Below are positions 44,275 through 56,520 of a stretch of DNA of 64,000 bases, piece after piece. The stretch's first letter is position 1. Each line of letters begins with the position of its first letter. The notes below the pieces were generated by a model. It was not told where the DNA came from. It ran no database searches and saw only the letters and a program-made list of their open reading frames with translations. The translations under genes were made by a program, and so were the position numbers. Source of the DNA: Lumbricus terrestris (Eukaryota > Annelida > Clitellata > Crassiclitellata > Lumbricidae); the NCBI GenBank assembly GCA_949752735.1, contig OX457036.1, forward strand, positions 97,941,761 through 98,005,760. The letters are read 5' to 3'.

Positions 44275-45336
44275 TTATTTCTTCAAAAACTAACACAATC
44301 ACATGCAGACAAGTAAAAATAATCGTTTTCAACGTTAGGCCTTAGGCCTCTCAATGTCTAGGCTGTCAAGTTCCGTCGTGCCCAACACTGACAACGAATT
44401 TCCTCTTTGGAGTGCGACTGATATGCGCTGCAGCAGATGGTTAGTTTCACGCTGGTCACCGGTCGCTACGGAAATCCTCCTTCCTAGCTCCTGAGCAAAT
44501 TCCAGAGACTCGGTGTGCCAGCTTCCTCCAGTTTCGATGGCCACAGGAACGAAATGATGCGACTGCGAGATGACAGCATATTTAGTGGTCTTATTTCGAG
44601 CTGCTTTTTCCGCTGCTGCACTTGCGTTTTGCGATGTAAGATGTTCGTACGAGGCTGCAAATGTGTCCGGCACGGTGACGTCCCAAGCCAGGCAGCGACC
44701 GCTGGACCAGGGTATTATTGTAACACCGTCTGGTCTTTTGCCATCGGTTCTGGAAAGACCATTGGGTTCTTTGATGGCCGGTATTTTGGCTCTCGTGAAC
44801 GCCCGCCAAATCACGTCGTTTATCATAGCATGCCGTTGTTGTCTTCCTGCACCTCTCGGACAAGAGAATCCGTGATGGCCTAAGGGTTCTACCACGGCAC
44901 CACATTTACACGTATGTTTTTCACACAACACAGTACCCAGACGAATGCCTACTGCAACTCTCAACACCTCTCCCGTCATCCGTAATCCTGCTGTCGTAAT
45001 GGGAAGTGCATGGAGCCAGTCTCCTGAGTGTGACGATTGTACGGCTAGCAATCGTGATTTAGAAGCTGAATCTGCAGCTCTTTCTGTGAGTTCTTGAAAT
45101 ACATGTGAAATCAGCGCTGTGTCCCATTCTCTTTGTATGTATGATTTCAGTTCAGTAGGAGGAGGCGCGTTCGAACTCATCATCCATAAACTAGACGCTT
45201 CCTCAACCAGTGGATCTGTAGAAATTACAGAGACAGCGAGTAACAGTTGGTCTTGGAGGCTTCGCGTGCCAGCGGCTGATGCCAAAAAGGCGGAAGTTGC
45301 CAGCATATCGGCACTACGAATTCCGAGACCACCGTT
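44275..45336 (-). pseudogene. R2/R4-type LINE fragment A: RT C-terminus, zinc knuckle, restriction-like endonuclease
   Basis: An intact minus frame of about 320 codons (45306 to TAA 44337-44335). Order: RT C-terminal region (LATSAFLASAAG, SHSGDWLHALPITTAGLRMT), CCHC knuckle (CEKHTCKCGAVVEPLGHHGF then SC), RQQRHAMINDVIWRAF, and a PD-(D/E)XK-like core with KRPDGVTIIPW followed by CLAWDVTVPDT. A single C-terminal restriction-like endonuclease after a CCHC motif is the layout of R2/R4/NeSL-type LINEs. The 3' UTR is about 55 nt and ends AAATGTGTTAATAATAATAA. 5' truncated at the (ATT)n tract at 45337. The open frame suggests recent insertion. Confidence 0.9.
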
Positions 45337-45356
45337 TATTATTATTATTATTATTA

Positions 45357-45406
<50 letters not shown>
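45337..45406. repeat. (ATT)n tract between fragments A and D
   Basis: About 22 ATT units with one GTT interruption. Confidence 0.96.
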
Positions 45407-45407
<1 letters not shown>

Positions 45408-45605
45408 CTCTAAATACAGAGTCTTACCGCCTCGTCATGCCCAGGCACGCGATGGCGACATTTGGCCATCATTTCTAACGCAACAGGAGTAAAGCTATGT
45501 CTCGTCTGGAATTCGCAGCACTAAATTTATGTTTTTAACAGCAGCGATTACTTCTTGAGCTCTTGTCGTCATTGCAAGGTCTCAGCCAGGTACGCAAGCA
45601 GCCTA
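45407..45605 (-). pseudogene. R2/R4-type LINE fragment D: endonuclease C-terminus, most decayed
   Basis: Minus frame RAQEVIAAVKNINLVLRIPD, frame break, RHSFTPVALEMMAKCRHR then VRLCI and a stop against the (ATT)n tract. RHSFTPVALE aligns with HHFVPVAIET of fragment A. Confidence 0.65.
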
Positions 45606-45619
45606 AGTATCATTACAGT

Positions 45620-45770
45620 TATTATGATTACTATTATTATTATTATTTACGTCCTTACTATTACTTTATTTATTATTATCATTATTATTATTATTGTTAT
45701 TATTATTATTATTACTATTATTATTATATTTATATTAATATTATGATATTATTATCATTATTTATTATTT
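45620..45770. repeat. (ATT)n tract upstream of fragment D
   Basis: About 150 bp of ATT/ATC repeats. Oldest-looking and most interrupted of the four tracts. Confidence 0.93.
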
Positions 45771-46293
45771 TTTAACTTTTTTGCCCTGAGGCAGGCCTAC
45801 TTCGTTCTCCAGGGACTTATAAATATTACCAGTATAATAAGAACAATCTATCTGTAATGACGACAGTTAATCCATATCGGTCGTCACAATGTTTCTGTTT
45901 TCATTTAAACATGATTAATGGGAGCAATCACTGATTCTCTGTGATGCATTTTGACCCCAGTGGTATTCACGGAGTTGAGTTAGTGCAGCTAACCCGTCAC
46001 GTGACACGTTTGAATCAAGGCACTTGACTAATACGTCTACTGCACTTTGTATTATTTTCAAATGATGGTTACAATAACATTATGTGGTGACGAAGACGCT
46101 AGACTTCCCGGTCATGCCCGGCTGACGCCAAAAAGTTCGGCGTAACTCACTCAACTGTGGTTTGTTGCAGTTTAACAATGCTGTCTCATAACAAAAACCA
46201 TTAGCGTCACCCCCTTCTCCTCCTCTTACCTATTTCTCCTCCTCCTACTCCTCTTCCTTTCCCTCCTCGTCCTACTCCTCCTTTATCAAGTCT
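45771..46293. other. unassigned sequence
   Basis: A CTCCT-rich tract lies at 46210-46283. No gene recognised. Confidence 0.5.
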
Positions 46294-46324
46294 TGAGTAT
46301 CGTCAGCAATGCTGACGATACTCA
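46294..46324. repeat. perfect 15-bp palindrome with 1-nt centre
   Basis: TGAGTATCGTCAGCA (46294-46308) is exactly inverted at 46310-46324, directly after a CTCCT-rich tract. Confidence 0.95.
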
Positions 46325-47390
46325 CGCCAACTTCCTTGTCATGTTGAAAAAGCTGTTTAACCGTGTTTATACTCTGAGCACTGCAACAGACACGATGAGG
46401 TTTCTACGTCTAAAAAATAGCCATGTCTAACCTGACTAGCCATTCTACATCAAGGTTCAAGCGTGGCCGCTTTATTCGGCTGACTGTCTAGTGATTGTAA
46501 AGCGCTGGAAGCCTGGATTGCAAGCTGGTTGCGAATGGTAGAGGAACTCGATCAGTCGGTCACTCACAGGTCCTGTCAAAGACTGTCAGGCAACCCAACA
46601 CAGCGTCGTTCCGTAATACGGACTTGGTTTTCTTTGTCTTAGTGTCGGGACTGACGTATATCAAATCCACTAAAATAACAAAAATAATAGTTTAAAGGTC
46701 TGACAGGTAAAATCGCGGAACCTTGAACACAAGATCAACCCTTAGGGCCTAGCCTATAATAATATTATACCGGTGGACAGTTTGTGGCGTAACTAGCCTA
46801 CATGGACAAGTCTACGTCGAGAAAAGCACTCCACAAGATTATTGAGAAGGAGAACTTGAACTCCATGCACCGTTATTTCCTTTGTTTCCGCTTGTCCAAT
46901 TATTTTCGTCTTGTCGTTGGATCTATAATTATGTGGGTTTCGGCGGATCATCAATTTTGCGAATTCTCGATTTCGGATAGTTAGTTGGCCTACTTTGTCA
47001 GATATCGATCCGATTAATCGGCAATATTTATTTTGATCTGTCAAAATGCAATAATGAAAGATAAACCAAACCATGCAAATGTGTCGTAGGCTATAGTAAA
47101 TAGGCCTATTAGCTGAATGTGAACAAATTTTAGTCCAAACTATTGAGTGAGTGACTAAAAGTGAAAGAAACATGATTCGGTCTGTGTGTTTATGTCAAAG
47201 AGAAAATTCTTTTTCGTCAGAAAGTTATCTTTCGGTATTTGGATCTGTAGTCATTCCTGCAATTAGGCTAACTGATTCCGATCGATCGGTCTTTGACAAA
47301 ATCCGACGGAGACCGATTTCCCATTCAATAATCACTCACCCTAAAGGGAGGGGGCGCGGTAGCGCATTCTATAACAGACTGGCATGAAGA
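46325..47390. other. unassigned; dispersed-repeat match at 46490-46620
   Basis: 46490-46620 resembles 59860-59975 (GGAAGCCTGGATTGCAAGC against GGTAGCCTGAACTGCAAGC, followed by GTTGCGAAT and CGGTCA). Nothing coding recognised. Confidence 0.55.
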
Positions 47391-47392
47391 GT

Positions 47393-48776
47393 ATGGTGCT
47401 CCAGATTATAATGTATTTTCAAAAAGTTTCTCAGAATACTGCTCCCTGGCAATTTTGCCATTTCATTTATCATTTTATTCAACTGTACCAATTTTCAGAC
47501 CAATTGAAAAAGGTTAAGCCTTGTCACCGGCATAAAAACTTTACAATGTGAAAAGACATGCGAATTTTCTTTAAAATCTATTAATAATTAGGCCTATTGA
47601 AATGCCCAGACTAAGCAAATAATTAGTTCATCTTAATTTTGATTAATTGTTAATGAGCCAGTTAGTCCGTGAAACTTTTCAGCAGTGTAAAATTTTATTC
47701 TTGCCGTATAGCCTAATTTAAGAAAAGTAGGCTACAGTTCACGCAAGACTGTCGTTTATAATTATGAATAAAGCATTGTGTATATTTTAAGCCTAGTCTA
47801 TATACTTTCAAATTAGCCTATAATTCACATGCTAGGTTATATTAAATTAACTATGAAACTCAGATAAGTCAATAATAGACTTAATTCTCAACTGATTTTT
47901 TGCAACAATCGTTACGTAACGCTGGAGAGTGTGGGTGGGTGGGTCAAGGGCAACGTTACGAAGCATTACAGGGTGGGTGGGTCGAAAACGGTCATTTTCG
48001 GCGTTACGTAATTATGCAATGACCCTTATCCAGAATCTTGGCCTTGACGTTCTTCTTTCTTTGTTCGGCAACCCGGAACGCATTCATTGCTTTTCATTAC
48101 TTTTCACTGCTTTTCACTGCCTCTGGAATCGTTCCAGTAACATGAACATTTGGGTCGTTTTCAGATAAACGAACAAACGCAGAACATCTCCATTTAGGCC
48201 CTATAGAAATTCCGTTGTCAGGCAATTGGATAATTGACCCCAACAAGCCATATAGCTTTGTCATCACTTCTTAAAAATAGTTTATCCATGTTCACTAAGC
48301 AATCTAAGACACACCCAGTCAGTGTGAAAATTTCCTGGTTTGGGATTCAACACCCTAGTCTTTCTTAAGATCCACAGTAAAGTTTTCATTGCACAACTCC
48401 ACATAAATCAACGTCTGACTCCCATGCAGTTATTTTTCTACATTTTTCATACTACACCCAGTGCATCTAAGATTCCACATAATAAATATCGTCAGACCCA
48501 TACAAAAGGTCGTAAAAGAAGTTAATCATCTTGAAATAATTAAGTTTTCCCACCAATTCCCATCATGGTTTCCAAATTGCCGATGTTATAGAAAATTCGC
48601 ATGTCTTTTCACATTGTAGGCTAAAGTTTTTATGCCGGTGGCAAGGTTTAACCTTTTTCAATTGGTCTGAAAATTGGTACAGTTGAACAAAATGATAAAT
48701 GAAATGGGAAAATTGCCAGGGAGCAGTATTCTGAGAAACTTTTTGAAAATACATTATAATCTGGAGCACCCTAGTG
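47393..48776. mobile_element. foldback element with ~180-bp terminal inverted repeats
   Basis: GGTGCTCCAGATTATAATG (47393) pairs with CATTATAATCTGGAGCACCC at the right. The inverted arms run inward through CTCAGAATACTGCTCCC, CAATTGAAAAAGGTTAA and CATGCGAATTTTCT. Flanks do not give a clean TSD. The interior includes the uninterrupted relative of repeat Y (47590-48028), so this element carries Y as cargo or Y is part of it. Confidence 0.8.
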
Positions 48777-49157
48777 TATACGTCCTATTTCAGAAAACCG
48801 ATACGGGAATTTACAATGTCTCAATTCGAAGTGGTTTCGGTTTCCATGCTAAAACAGTAGCCTATCTCGTTTATTTTGACCGACGCCCAAGTCTATTCTG
48901 CAGTTAGGCGTATACAAAGGGTTCTTTATGCACAGTCCATGGGCGCATAGCCTACTGTCAATTTCTGCCTTGCTGCAAACCGTGGATTCCAACACACGTT
49001 TACATGGGGCAAACTTTACGTTCACACAATAATTGATGGACTGTGGCATTACCGCAGCCATGTAGAGCAGAGAACAATATTTATTAGTTCTCTGTTCTGT
49101 CGCTGGACTGCATTCGGCTCTGAAAAAAAAGCAAAACAAAACTGATATGGTAGTATA

Positions 49158-50410
49158 CAGTGGCGTAGACCAGTGGTTCTCAAACTTCCGCAAGCCACGG
49201 ACCGGCAATAATTTTGCTGGAAGCTCTCGGACCACTAACTTTAATGGCATGCGCAAACAAAAACGAACTACATTATAAAAAGACTATTACAGGATTAATG
49301 ATAATTAGGAATTAAGTTTAATTAATTAGAACATAATTATTCCTAATAGCATTTCAGTTATTTCTAAATCTAATTGTCATTTAATTGCATTTTTAAAACT
49401 TGAACTCAAAGTTTCAAACAAGATTAGAAGTTTGTTAACGTTGGTCTGCAAAAATAATGACACAATGCCATTACTAAGATTTTATGCTAACGATGGAAAC
49501 ACCTATTCGAAATAAAACACATAAATCAGATAGCTGTACTTTAAATATAGTGGATAATATTTTCGTGTGAATGGTCGAATCCTTTATAGCTTGGATGTTC
49601 GCATAGGAAACCAGTTCGGAATTATCATTTTATGCGCTCAGATTGTCTGAGCGGCCACGCTCTAGCAATGTTCTTTCATTAAAAAATAAAACGTTATTTC
49701 ATTTTTAAAAAATTTAAAAATTCCTAGACAGGTTTGTTTAGATTTTGCAAATTTTTAAATCACACAAACACATTTGTTTTTATTTATAATTTTATATCAT
49801 GTTATAAAATTAAATGGTACCCAGCAAGAAAATACTTAATGATTGATCAGCGTTTACTTGACTACGGTATCGCACACCAAAGAAGAATCAACATAAATAA
49901 AATGAAACTGACTGCAGTAATAGACGTAGAAAATAAATTTAAAAATAAAAATTGTTTAAAAAGCCAGTTCGGAAGTTAAAATAAGGCACTGGTAATGTAT
50001 TTTTTAAATTCGAGGAAGAAGTTCGAATGAAGTTTTGAATAACAATTCAAATAATTTCACAATATGAAACATATATAAATTAATATTTAGAATTTATTTT
50101 CACTCTCAGACTTCTTCACGGACCGGTGATCAGGTCTCCGCGGACCGGCGCCGGTCCGCGGACCACCACTTTGAGAACCACTGGCGTAGACCCCATTGGT
50201 TTAGGGGGAAAATAAAATGTTATTTATCCACTTAAGTAAGAAAAACGAAACAATTTTTGTAGTAACAATAATTTGTTTTCTTCCCCTTGTTGCTTTATTC
50301 CCTTTTTTATTATTTAATTTATATACGGTACTGTAATACTGCTGGGTTGGCATAAGGAAGAGCATCCGACCATAAACACGCCTCATCATAAATTCCTGGT
50401 TACGCCACTG
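49158..50410. mobile_element. hAT-type MITE (CAGTGGCGTA termini), perfect 8-bp TSD, host of a second hAT
   Basis: CAGTGGCGTAGACC at the left, GGTTACGCCACTG at the right. TSD GTAGTATA at 49150-49157 and 50411-50418. Its own length is about 230 bp without the nested element. Confidence 0.92.
49171..50183. mobile_element. hAT element nested in the MITE, perfect 8-bp TSD
   Basis: CAGTGGTTCTCAAACTT at the left and TTTGAGAACCACTG at the right, with CACGGACCGG and CGGACCGGCGCCGGTCCGCG subterminal repeats. TSD GCGTAGAC at 49163-49170 and 50184-50191. 1013 bp, AT-rich interior, no transposase. Confidence 0.94.
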
Positions 50411-50483
50411 GTAGTATAACATGACAAATGGTCATTATTGACCTTGATATTAAATTAAACTGAAGAATCGGAATTGGAACCCG

Positions 50484-53400
50484 TCACATCATAGGACGTT
50501 TGATCACACGGACAATTGATCACATCATAGGACGTTTGATCATAGGACGTTTGATCGCACAGACTACTGATCACATCATAGGACGTTTATTCACACGGAC
50601 AATTGATCACATCATAGGACGTTTGATCATAAGACGTTTGATCACATCATAGGACGTTTGATCATAAGACGTTTGATCACATCATAGGACGTTTGATCGC
50701 ACCGACAATTGATCATATCATAGGACGTTTGATCAAACGGACAATTGATCACATCATAGGACGTTTGATCGCACCGACAATTGATCACATCATAGGACGT
50801 TTGATCACACGGACAATTGATCACATCATAGGACGTTTGATCGCACAGACTACTGATCACATCATAGGACGTTTGATCACACGGACAAATGATCACATCA
50901 TAGGACGTTTGATCATAGGACGTTTGATCGCACTGACTATTGATCACATCATAGGACGTTTGATCACACGGACAAATGATCACATCATAGGACGTTTGAT
51001 CATAGGACGTTGGATCATACGAGCCATTGATCACATCATAGGACGTTTGATCACACAGACTATTGATCACATCATGGGACGTTTGATCACACGGACAATT
51101 GATCACATCATAGGACGTTTGATCATAGGACGTTTGATCGCACTGACTATTGATCACATCATAGGACGTTTGATCATAGGACTATTGATCACATCATAGG
51201 ACGTTTGATCACACGGACAATTGATCACATCATAGGACGTTTGATCATAGGACGTTTGATCACACGGACTATTGATAACATCATAGGACGTTTGATCACA
51301 CGGACAATTGATCACATCATGGGACGTTTGTTCACACTGACAATTGATCACATCATAGGACGTTTGATCTTAGGACGTTTGATCACACGGATTATTGATC
51401 ACATCAGAGGACGTTTAATCTTAGGACGTTTGATCGCCCGGACTATTGATCACATCATAGGACGTTTGATCGCACAGACTACTGATCACATCATAGGACG
51501 TTTATTCACACGGACAATTGATCACATCATAGGACGTTTGATCATAGGACGTTTGATCGCACGGACTATTGATCACATCATAGGACGTTTGATCACACGG
51601 ACTATTGATCACATCATAGGACGTTTGATCACACGGACAATTGATCACATCATAGGACGTTTGATCATAGAACGTTTGATCATACGAGCCATTGATCACA
51701 TAATAGGACGTTTGATCACACGGACTATTGATCACATCACGGGACGTTTGATCACACCGACAATTGATCACATCATAGGACGTTTGATCATAGGACGTTT
51801 GATCGCACGGACTGTTGATCACATCATAGGACGTTTGATCACACGGACAATTGATCACATCATAGGACGTTTGATCGCACAGACTACTGATCACATCATA
51901 GGACGTTTATTCACACGGACAATTGATCACATCATAGGACGTTTGATCATAGGACGTTTGATCGCACGGACTATTGATCACATCATAGGACGTTTGATCA
52001 CACGGACTATTGATCACATCATAGGACGTTTGATCACACGGACAATTGATCACATCATAGGACGTTTGATCATAGGACGTTTGATCATACGAGACATTGA
52101 TCACATCATAGGACGTTTGATCACACGGACTATTGATCACATCATGGGACGTTTGATCACACGGACAATTGATCACATCATAGGACGTTTGATCATAGGA
52201 CGTTTGATCATACGAGACATTGATCACACATAGGACGTTTGATCACACGGACTATTGATCACATCATGGGACGTTTGATCATAGGACGTTTGATCACACG
52301 GACTATTCATCACATCATAGGACGTTTGATCACACGGACTATTGATCACATCATAGGACGTTTGATCACACGGACAATTGATCACATCATAGGACGTTTA
52401 TTCACACGGACAATTGATCACATCATAGGACGTTTGATCATAGGACGTTTGATCACACGGACTATTGATCACATCATAGGACGTTTGATCACACGGACTA
52501 TTGATCACATCATAGGACGTTTGATCACACCGACAATTGATCACATCATAGGACGTTTGATCATAGGACGTTTGATCGCACGGACTGTTGATCATATCAT
52601 AGGACGTTTGATCACACGGACTATTGATCACATCATAGGACGTTTGATCACACGGACAATTGATCACATCATAGGACGTTTGATCATAGGACGTTTGATC
52701 ATACGAGACATTGATCACATCATAGGACGTTTGATCACACGGACTATTGATCACATCATGGGAAGTTTGATCACACGGACAATTGATCACATCATAGGAC
52801 GTTTGATCATAGGACGTTTGATCATACGAGACATTGATCACATCATAGGACGTTTGATCACACGGACAATTGATCACATCATAGGACGTTTGATCATAGG
52901 ACGCTTGATCACACGGACTATTGATCACATCATAGGACGTTTGATCACACGGACTATTGATCACATCATAGGACGTTTGATCACACAGACAATTGATCAC
53001 ATCATAGGACGTTTGATCACACGGACAATTGATCACATCATAGGACGTTTGATCATAGGACGTTTGATCACACGGACTATTGATCACATCATAGGACGTT
53101 TGATCACACGGACTATTGATCACATCATAGGACGTTTGATCACACCGACAATTGATCACATCATAGGACGTTTGATCATAGGACGTTTGATCGCACGGAC
53201 TGTTGATCATATCATAGGACGTTTGATCACACGGACTGTTGATCACATCATAGGACGTTTGATCATAGGACGTTTGATCACACGGACTATTGATCACATC
53301 ATAGGACGTTTGATCACACGGACTATTGATCACATCATAGGACGTTTGATCACACTGACAATTGATCACATCATAGGACGTTTGATCTTAGGACGTTTGA

Positions 53401-55995
53401 TCACACGGATTATTGATCACATCAGAGGACGTTTAATCTTAGGACGTTTGATCGCCCGGACTATTGATCACATCATAGGACGTTTGATCGCACAGACTAC
53501 TGATCACATCATAGGACGTTTATTCACACGGACAATTGATCACATCATAGGACGTTTGATCATAGGACGTTTGATCGCACGGACTATTGATCACATCATA
53601 GGACGTTTGATCACACGGACTATTGATCACATCATAGGACGTTTGATCACACGGACAATTGATCACATCATAGGACGTTTGATCATAGAACGTTTGATCA
53701 TACGAGCCATTGATCACATAATAGGACGTTTGATCACACGGACTATTGATCACATCACGGGACGTTTGATCACACCGACAATTGATCACATCATAGGACG
53801 TTTGATCATAGGACGTTTGATCGCACGGACTGTTGATCACATCATAGGACGTTTGATCACACGGACAATTGATCACATCATAGGACGTTTGATCGCACAG
53901 ACTACTGATCACATCATAGGACGTTTATTCACACGGACAATTGATCACATCATAGGACGTTTGATCATAGGACGTTTGATCGCACGGACTATTGATCACA
54001 TCATAGGACGTTTGATCACACGGACTATTGATCACATCATAGGACGTTTGATCACACGGACAATTGATCACATCATAGGACGTTTGATCATAGGACGTTT
54101 GATCATACGAGACATTGATCACATCATAGGACGTTTGATCACACGGACTATTGATCACATCATGGGACGTTTGATCACACGGACAATTGATCACATCATA
54201 GGACGTTTGATCATAGGACGTTTGATCATACGAGACATTGATCACACATAGGACGTTTGATCACACGGACTATTGATCACATCATGGGACGTTTGATCAT
54301 AGGACGTTTGATCACACGGACTATTGATCACATCATAGGACGTTTGATCACACGGACTATTTATCACATCATAGGACGTTTGATCACACGGACAATTGAT
54401 CACATCATAGGACGTTTATTCACACGGACAATTGATCACATCATAGGACGTTTGATCATAGGACGTTTGATCACACGGACTATTGATCACATCATAGGAC
54501 GTTTGATCACACGGACTATTGATCACATCATAGGACGTTTGATCACACCGACAATTGATCACATCATAGGACGTTTGATCATAGGACGTTTGATCGCACG
54601 GACTGTTGATCATATCATAGGACGTTTGATCACACGGACTATTGATCACATCATAGGACGTTTGATCACACGGACAATTGATCACATCATAGGACGTTTG
54701 ATCATAGGACGTTTGATCATACGAGACATTGATCACATCATAGGACGTTTGATCACACGGACTATTGATCACATCATGGGAAGTTTGATCACACGGACAA
54801 TTGATCACATCATAGGACGTTTGATCATAGGACGTTTGATCATACGAGACATTGATCACATCATAGGACGTTTGATCACACGGACAATTGATCACATCAT
54901 AGGACGTTTGATCATAGGACGCTTGATCACACGGACTATTGATCACATCATAGGACGTTTGATCACACGGACTATTGATCACATCATAGGACGTTTGATC
55001 ACACGGACAATTGATCACATCATAGGACGTTTGATCACACGGACAATTGATCACATCATAGGACGTTTGATCATAGGACGTTTGATCACACGGACTATTG
55101 ATCACATCATAGGACGTTTGATCACACGGACTATTGATCACATCATAGGACGTTTGATCACACCGACAATTGATCACATCATAGGACGTTTGATCATAGG
55201 ACGTTTGATCGCACGGACTGTTGATCATATCATAGGACGTTTGATCACACGGACTGTTGATCACATCATAGGACGTTTGATCATAGGACGTTTGATCACA
55301 CGGACTATTGATCACATCATAGGACGTTTGATCACACGGACTATTGATCACATCATAGGACGTTTGATCACACGGACTATTGATCACATCATAGGACGTT
55401 TGATCATAGGACGTTTGATCACACGGACTATTGATCACATCATAGGACGTTTGATCACACGGACTATTGATCACATCATAGGACGTTTGATCACACGGAA
55501 AATTGATCACTACATAGGACGTTTGATCACACGGACTATTGATCACATCATAGGACGTTTGATCACACGGACAATTGATCACATCATAGGACGTTTGATC
55601 ATAGGACGTTTGATCGCACGGACTATTGATCACATCATAGGACGTTTGATCACACGGACTATTGATCACGTCATAGGACGTTTGATCATAGGACGTTTGA
55701 TCGCACGGACTATTGATCACATCATAGGACGTTTGATCACACGGACTATTGATCACATCATAGGACGTTTGATCACACGGACTATTGATCACGTCATAGG
55801 ACGTTTGATCTTAGGACGTTTGATCGCACGGACTATTGATCAAATCATAGGACGTTTGATCATAAGACTTTGATTATACGAGCCATTGATCACATCAAAG
55901 GACGTTTGATCACACGGACAATTGATCACATCATAGGACGTTTGATCACACGGATTATTGATCACATCATAAGACTGTTGATCATAAGTTGTTTG
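50484..55995. repeat. 5.5-kb word-structured satellite (GATCACATCATAGGACGTTT)n
   Basis: A constant 20-bp block, GATCACATCATAGGACGTTT, alternates with one 16-bp word (GATCACACGGACAATT, GATCACACGGACTATT, GATCGCACGGACTATT, GATCATACGAGACATT, GATCGCACAGACTACT and a few others) and often a 15-bp block GATCATAGGACGTTT. Units are 36 or 51 bp, multiples of three, so frames remain open for hundreds of codons on both strands (repeating DHIIGRLITRTI on plus, DQTSYDVINSPC on minus). This is a property of the unit and not evidence for a protein. TGATCA palindromes recur in every unit. Confidence 0.97.
51330..55365. repeat. 2018-bp higher-order repeat, two tandem copies
   Basis: 51330-53347 and 53348-55365 carry the same order of variant words at an offset of exactly 2018 bp. 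Shared rare variants include GATCTTAGGACG with TCAGAGGACG (51366 and 53384) and a one-base deletion in GATCACACATAGG (52224 and 54242). Only a few substitutions separate them (for example CTATTCATC at about 52305 against CTATTGATC at about 54323). Confidence 0.92.
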
Positions 55996-56035
55996 GTAAC
56001 ATTATGTCAACATAACGTCAGCAGCTGGAATTATT

Positions 56036-56260
56036 AAAAGAATGCTTTATAAATGGAAGCCGGATTAATATTTTCTAGTTGAAGTGGAAGCTGGATTGAC
56101 GGAAATGGACGCTGGATTTATCAAGCGTTCTTTTGGTCAATTTTGCTTCTGTTTGTTAGTCCAGCTTCTATTTCACCTTAAAAAACATTAATCCAGCTTC
56201 CATTATCAGGTGCTTTTTTATCCGTCCATCTTCTATTTCAGCTTTAAAAATTGTCGACCT
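56036..56260. repeat. GGAAGCTGGATT motif cluster, direct and inverted
   Basis: GGAAGCCGGATTAAT, GGAAGCTGGATTGAC and GGACGCTGGATTTAT are followed by inverse AATCCAGCTTCCATT and GTCCAGCTTCTATTT. GGAAGTTGGAT recurs at 62135-62175. May be a degenerate foldback. Confidence 0.6.
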
Positions 56261-56515
56261 CTCTTCTATTTTGGCTACAGAGGATTTTTCATCAATCTAA
56301 CTTTTAAATAAAACGTAATTGTTTTACTTCGAAAAATCTGTTTTAAACATATAAATTAGTCTATGTCCATAATATGTGTACTTGTATAATTTTCTCTGTC
56401 TACCCAACTGTGACATATCTGAGTTATAATTCTCATGAATGAAACGACTTTGTTCCCCGAAATTCATTGTTGGTCTACTCTACATTTTGCACCAATGTCG
56501 ATTGATAATCAAATC
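56261..56515. other. unassigned sequence
   Basis: AT-rich, nothing recognised. Confidence 0.5.
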
Positions 56516-56520
56516 AATCA

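Noticed and set aside
50642..55873. Very long open frames in the satellite (12-residue repeats on plus, SYDVIN repeats on minus)
   Set aside because: Open on both strands because the 36/51-bp units lack stops. No start, splice or strand asymmetry, so not called as genes.
50484..55995. CRISPR-like look of constant and variable blocks
   Set aside because: The variable words are a few recurring sequences, the context is an animal genome and no cas genes exist. It is a satellite.
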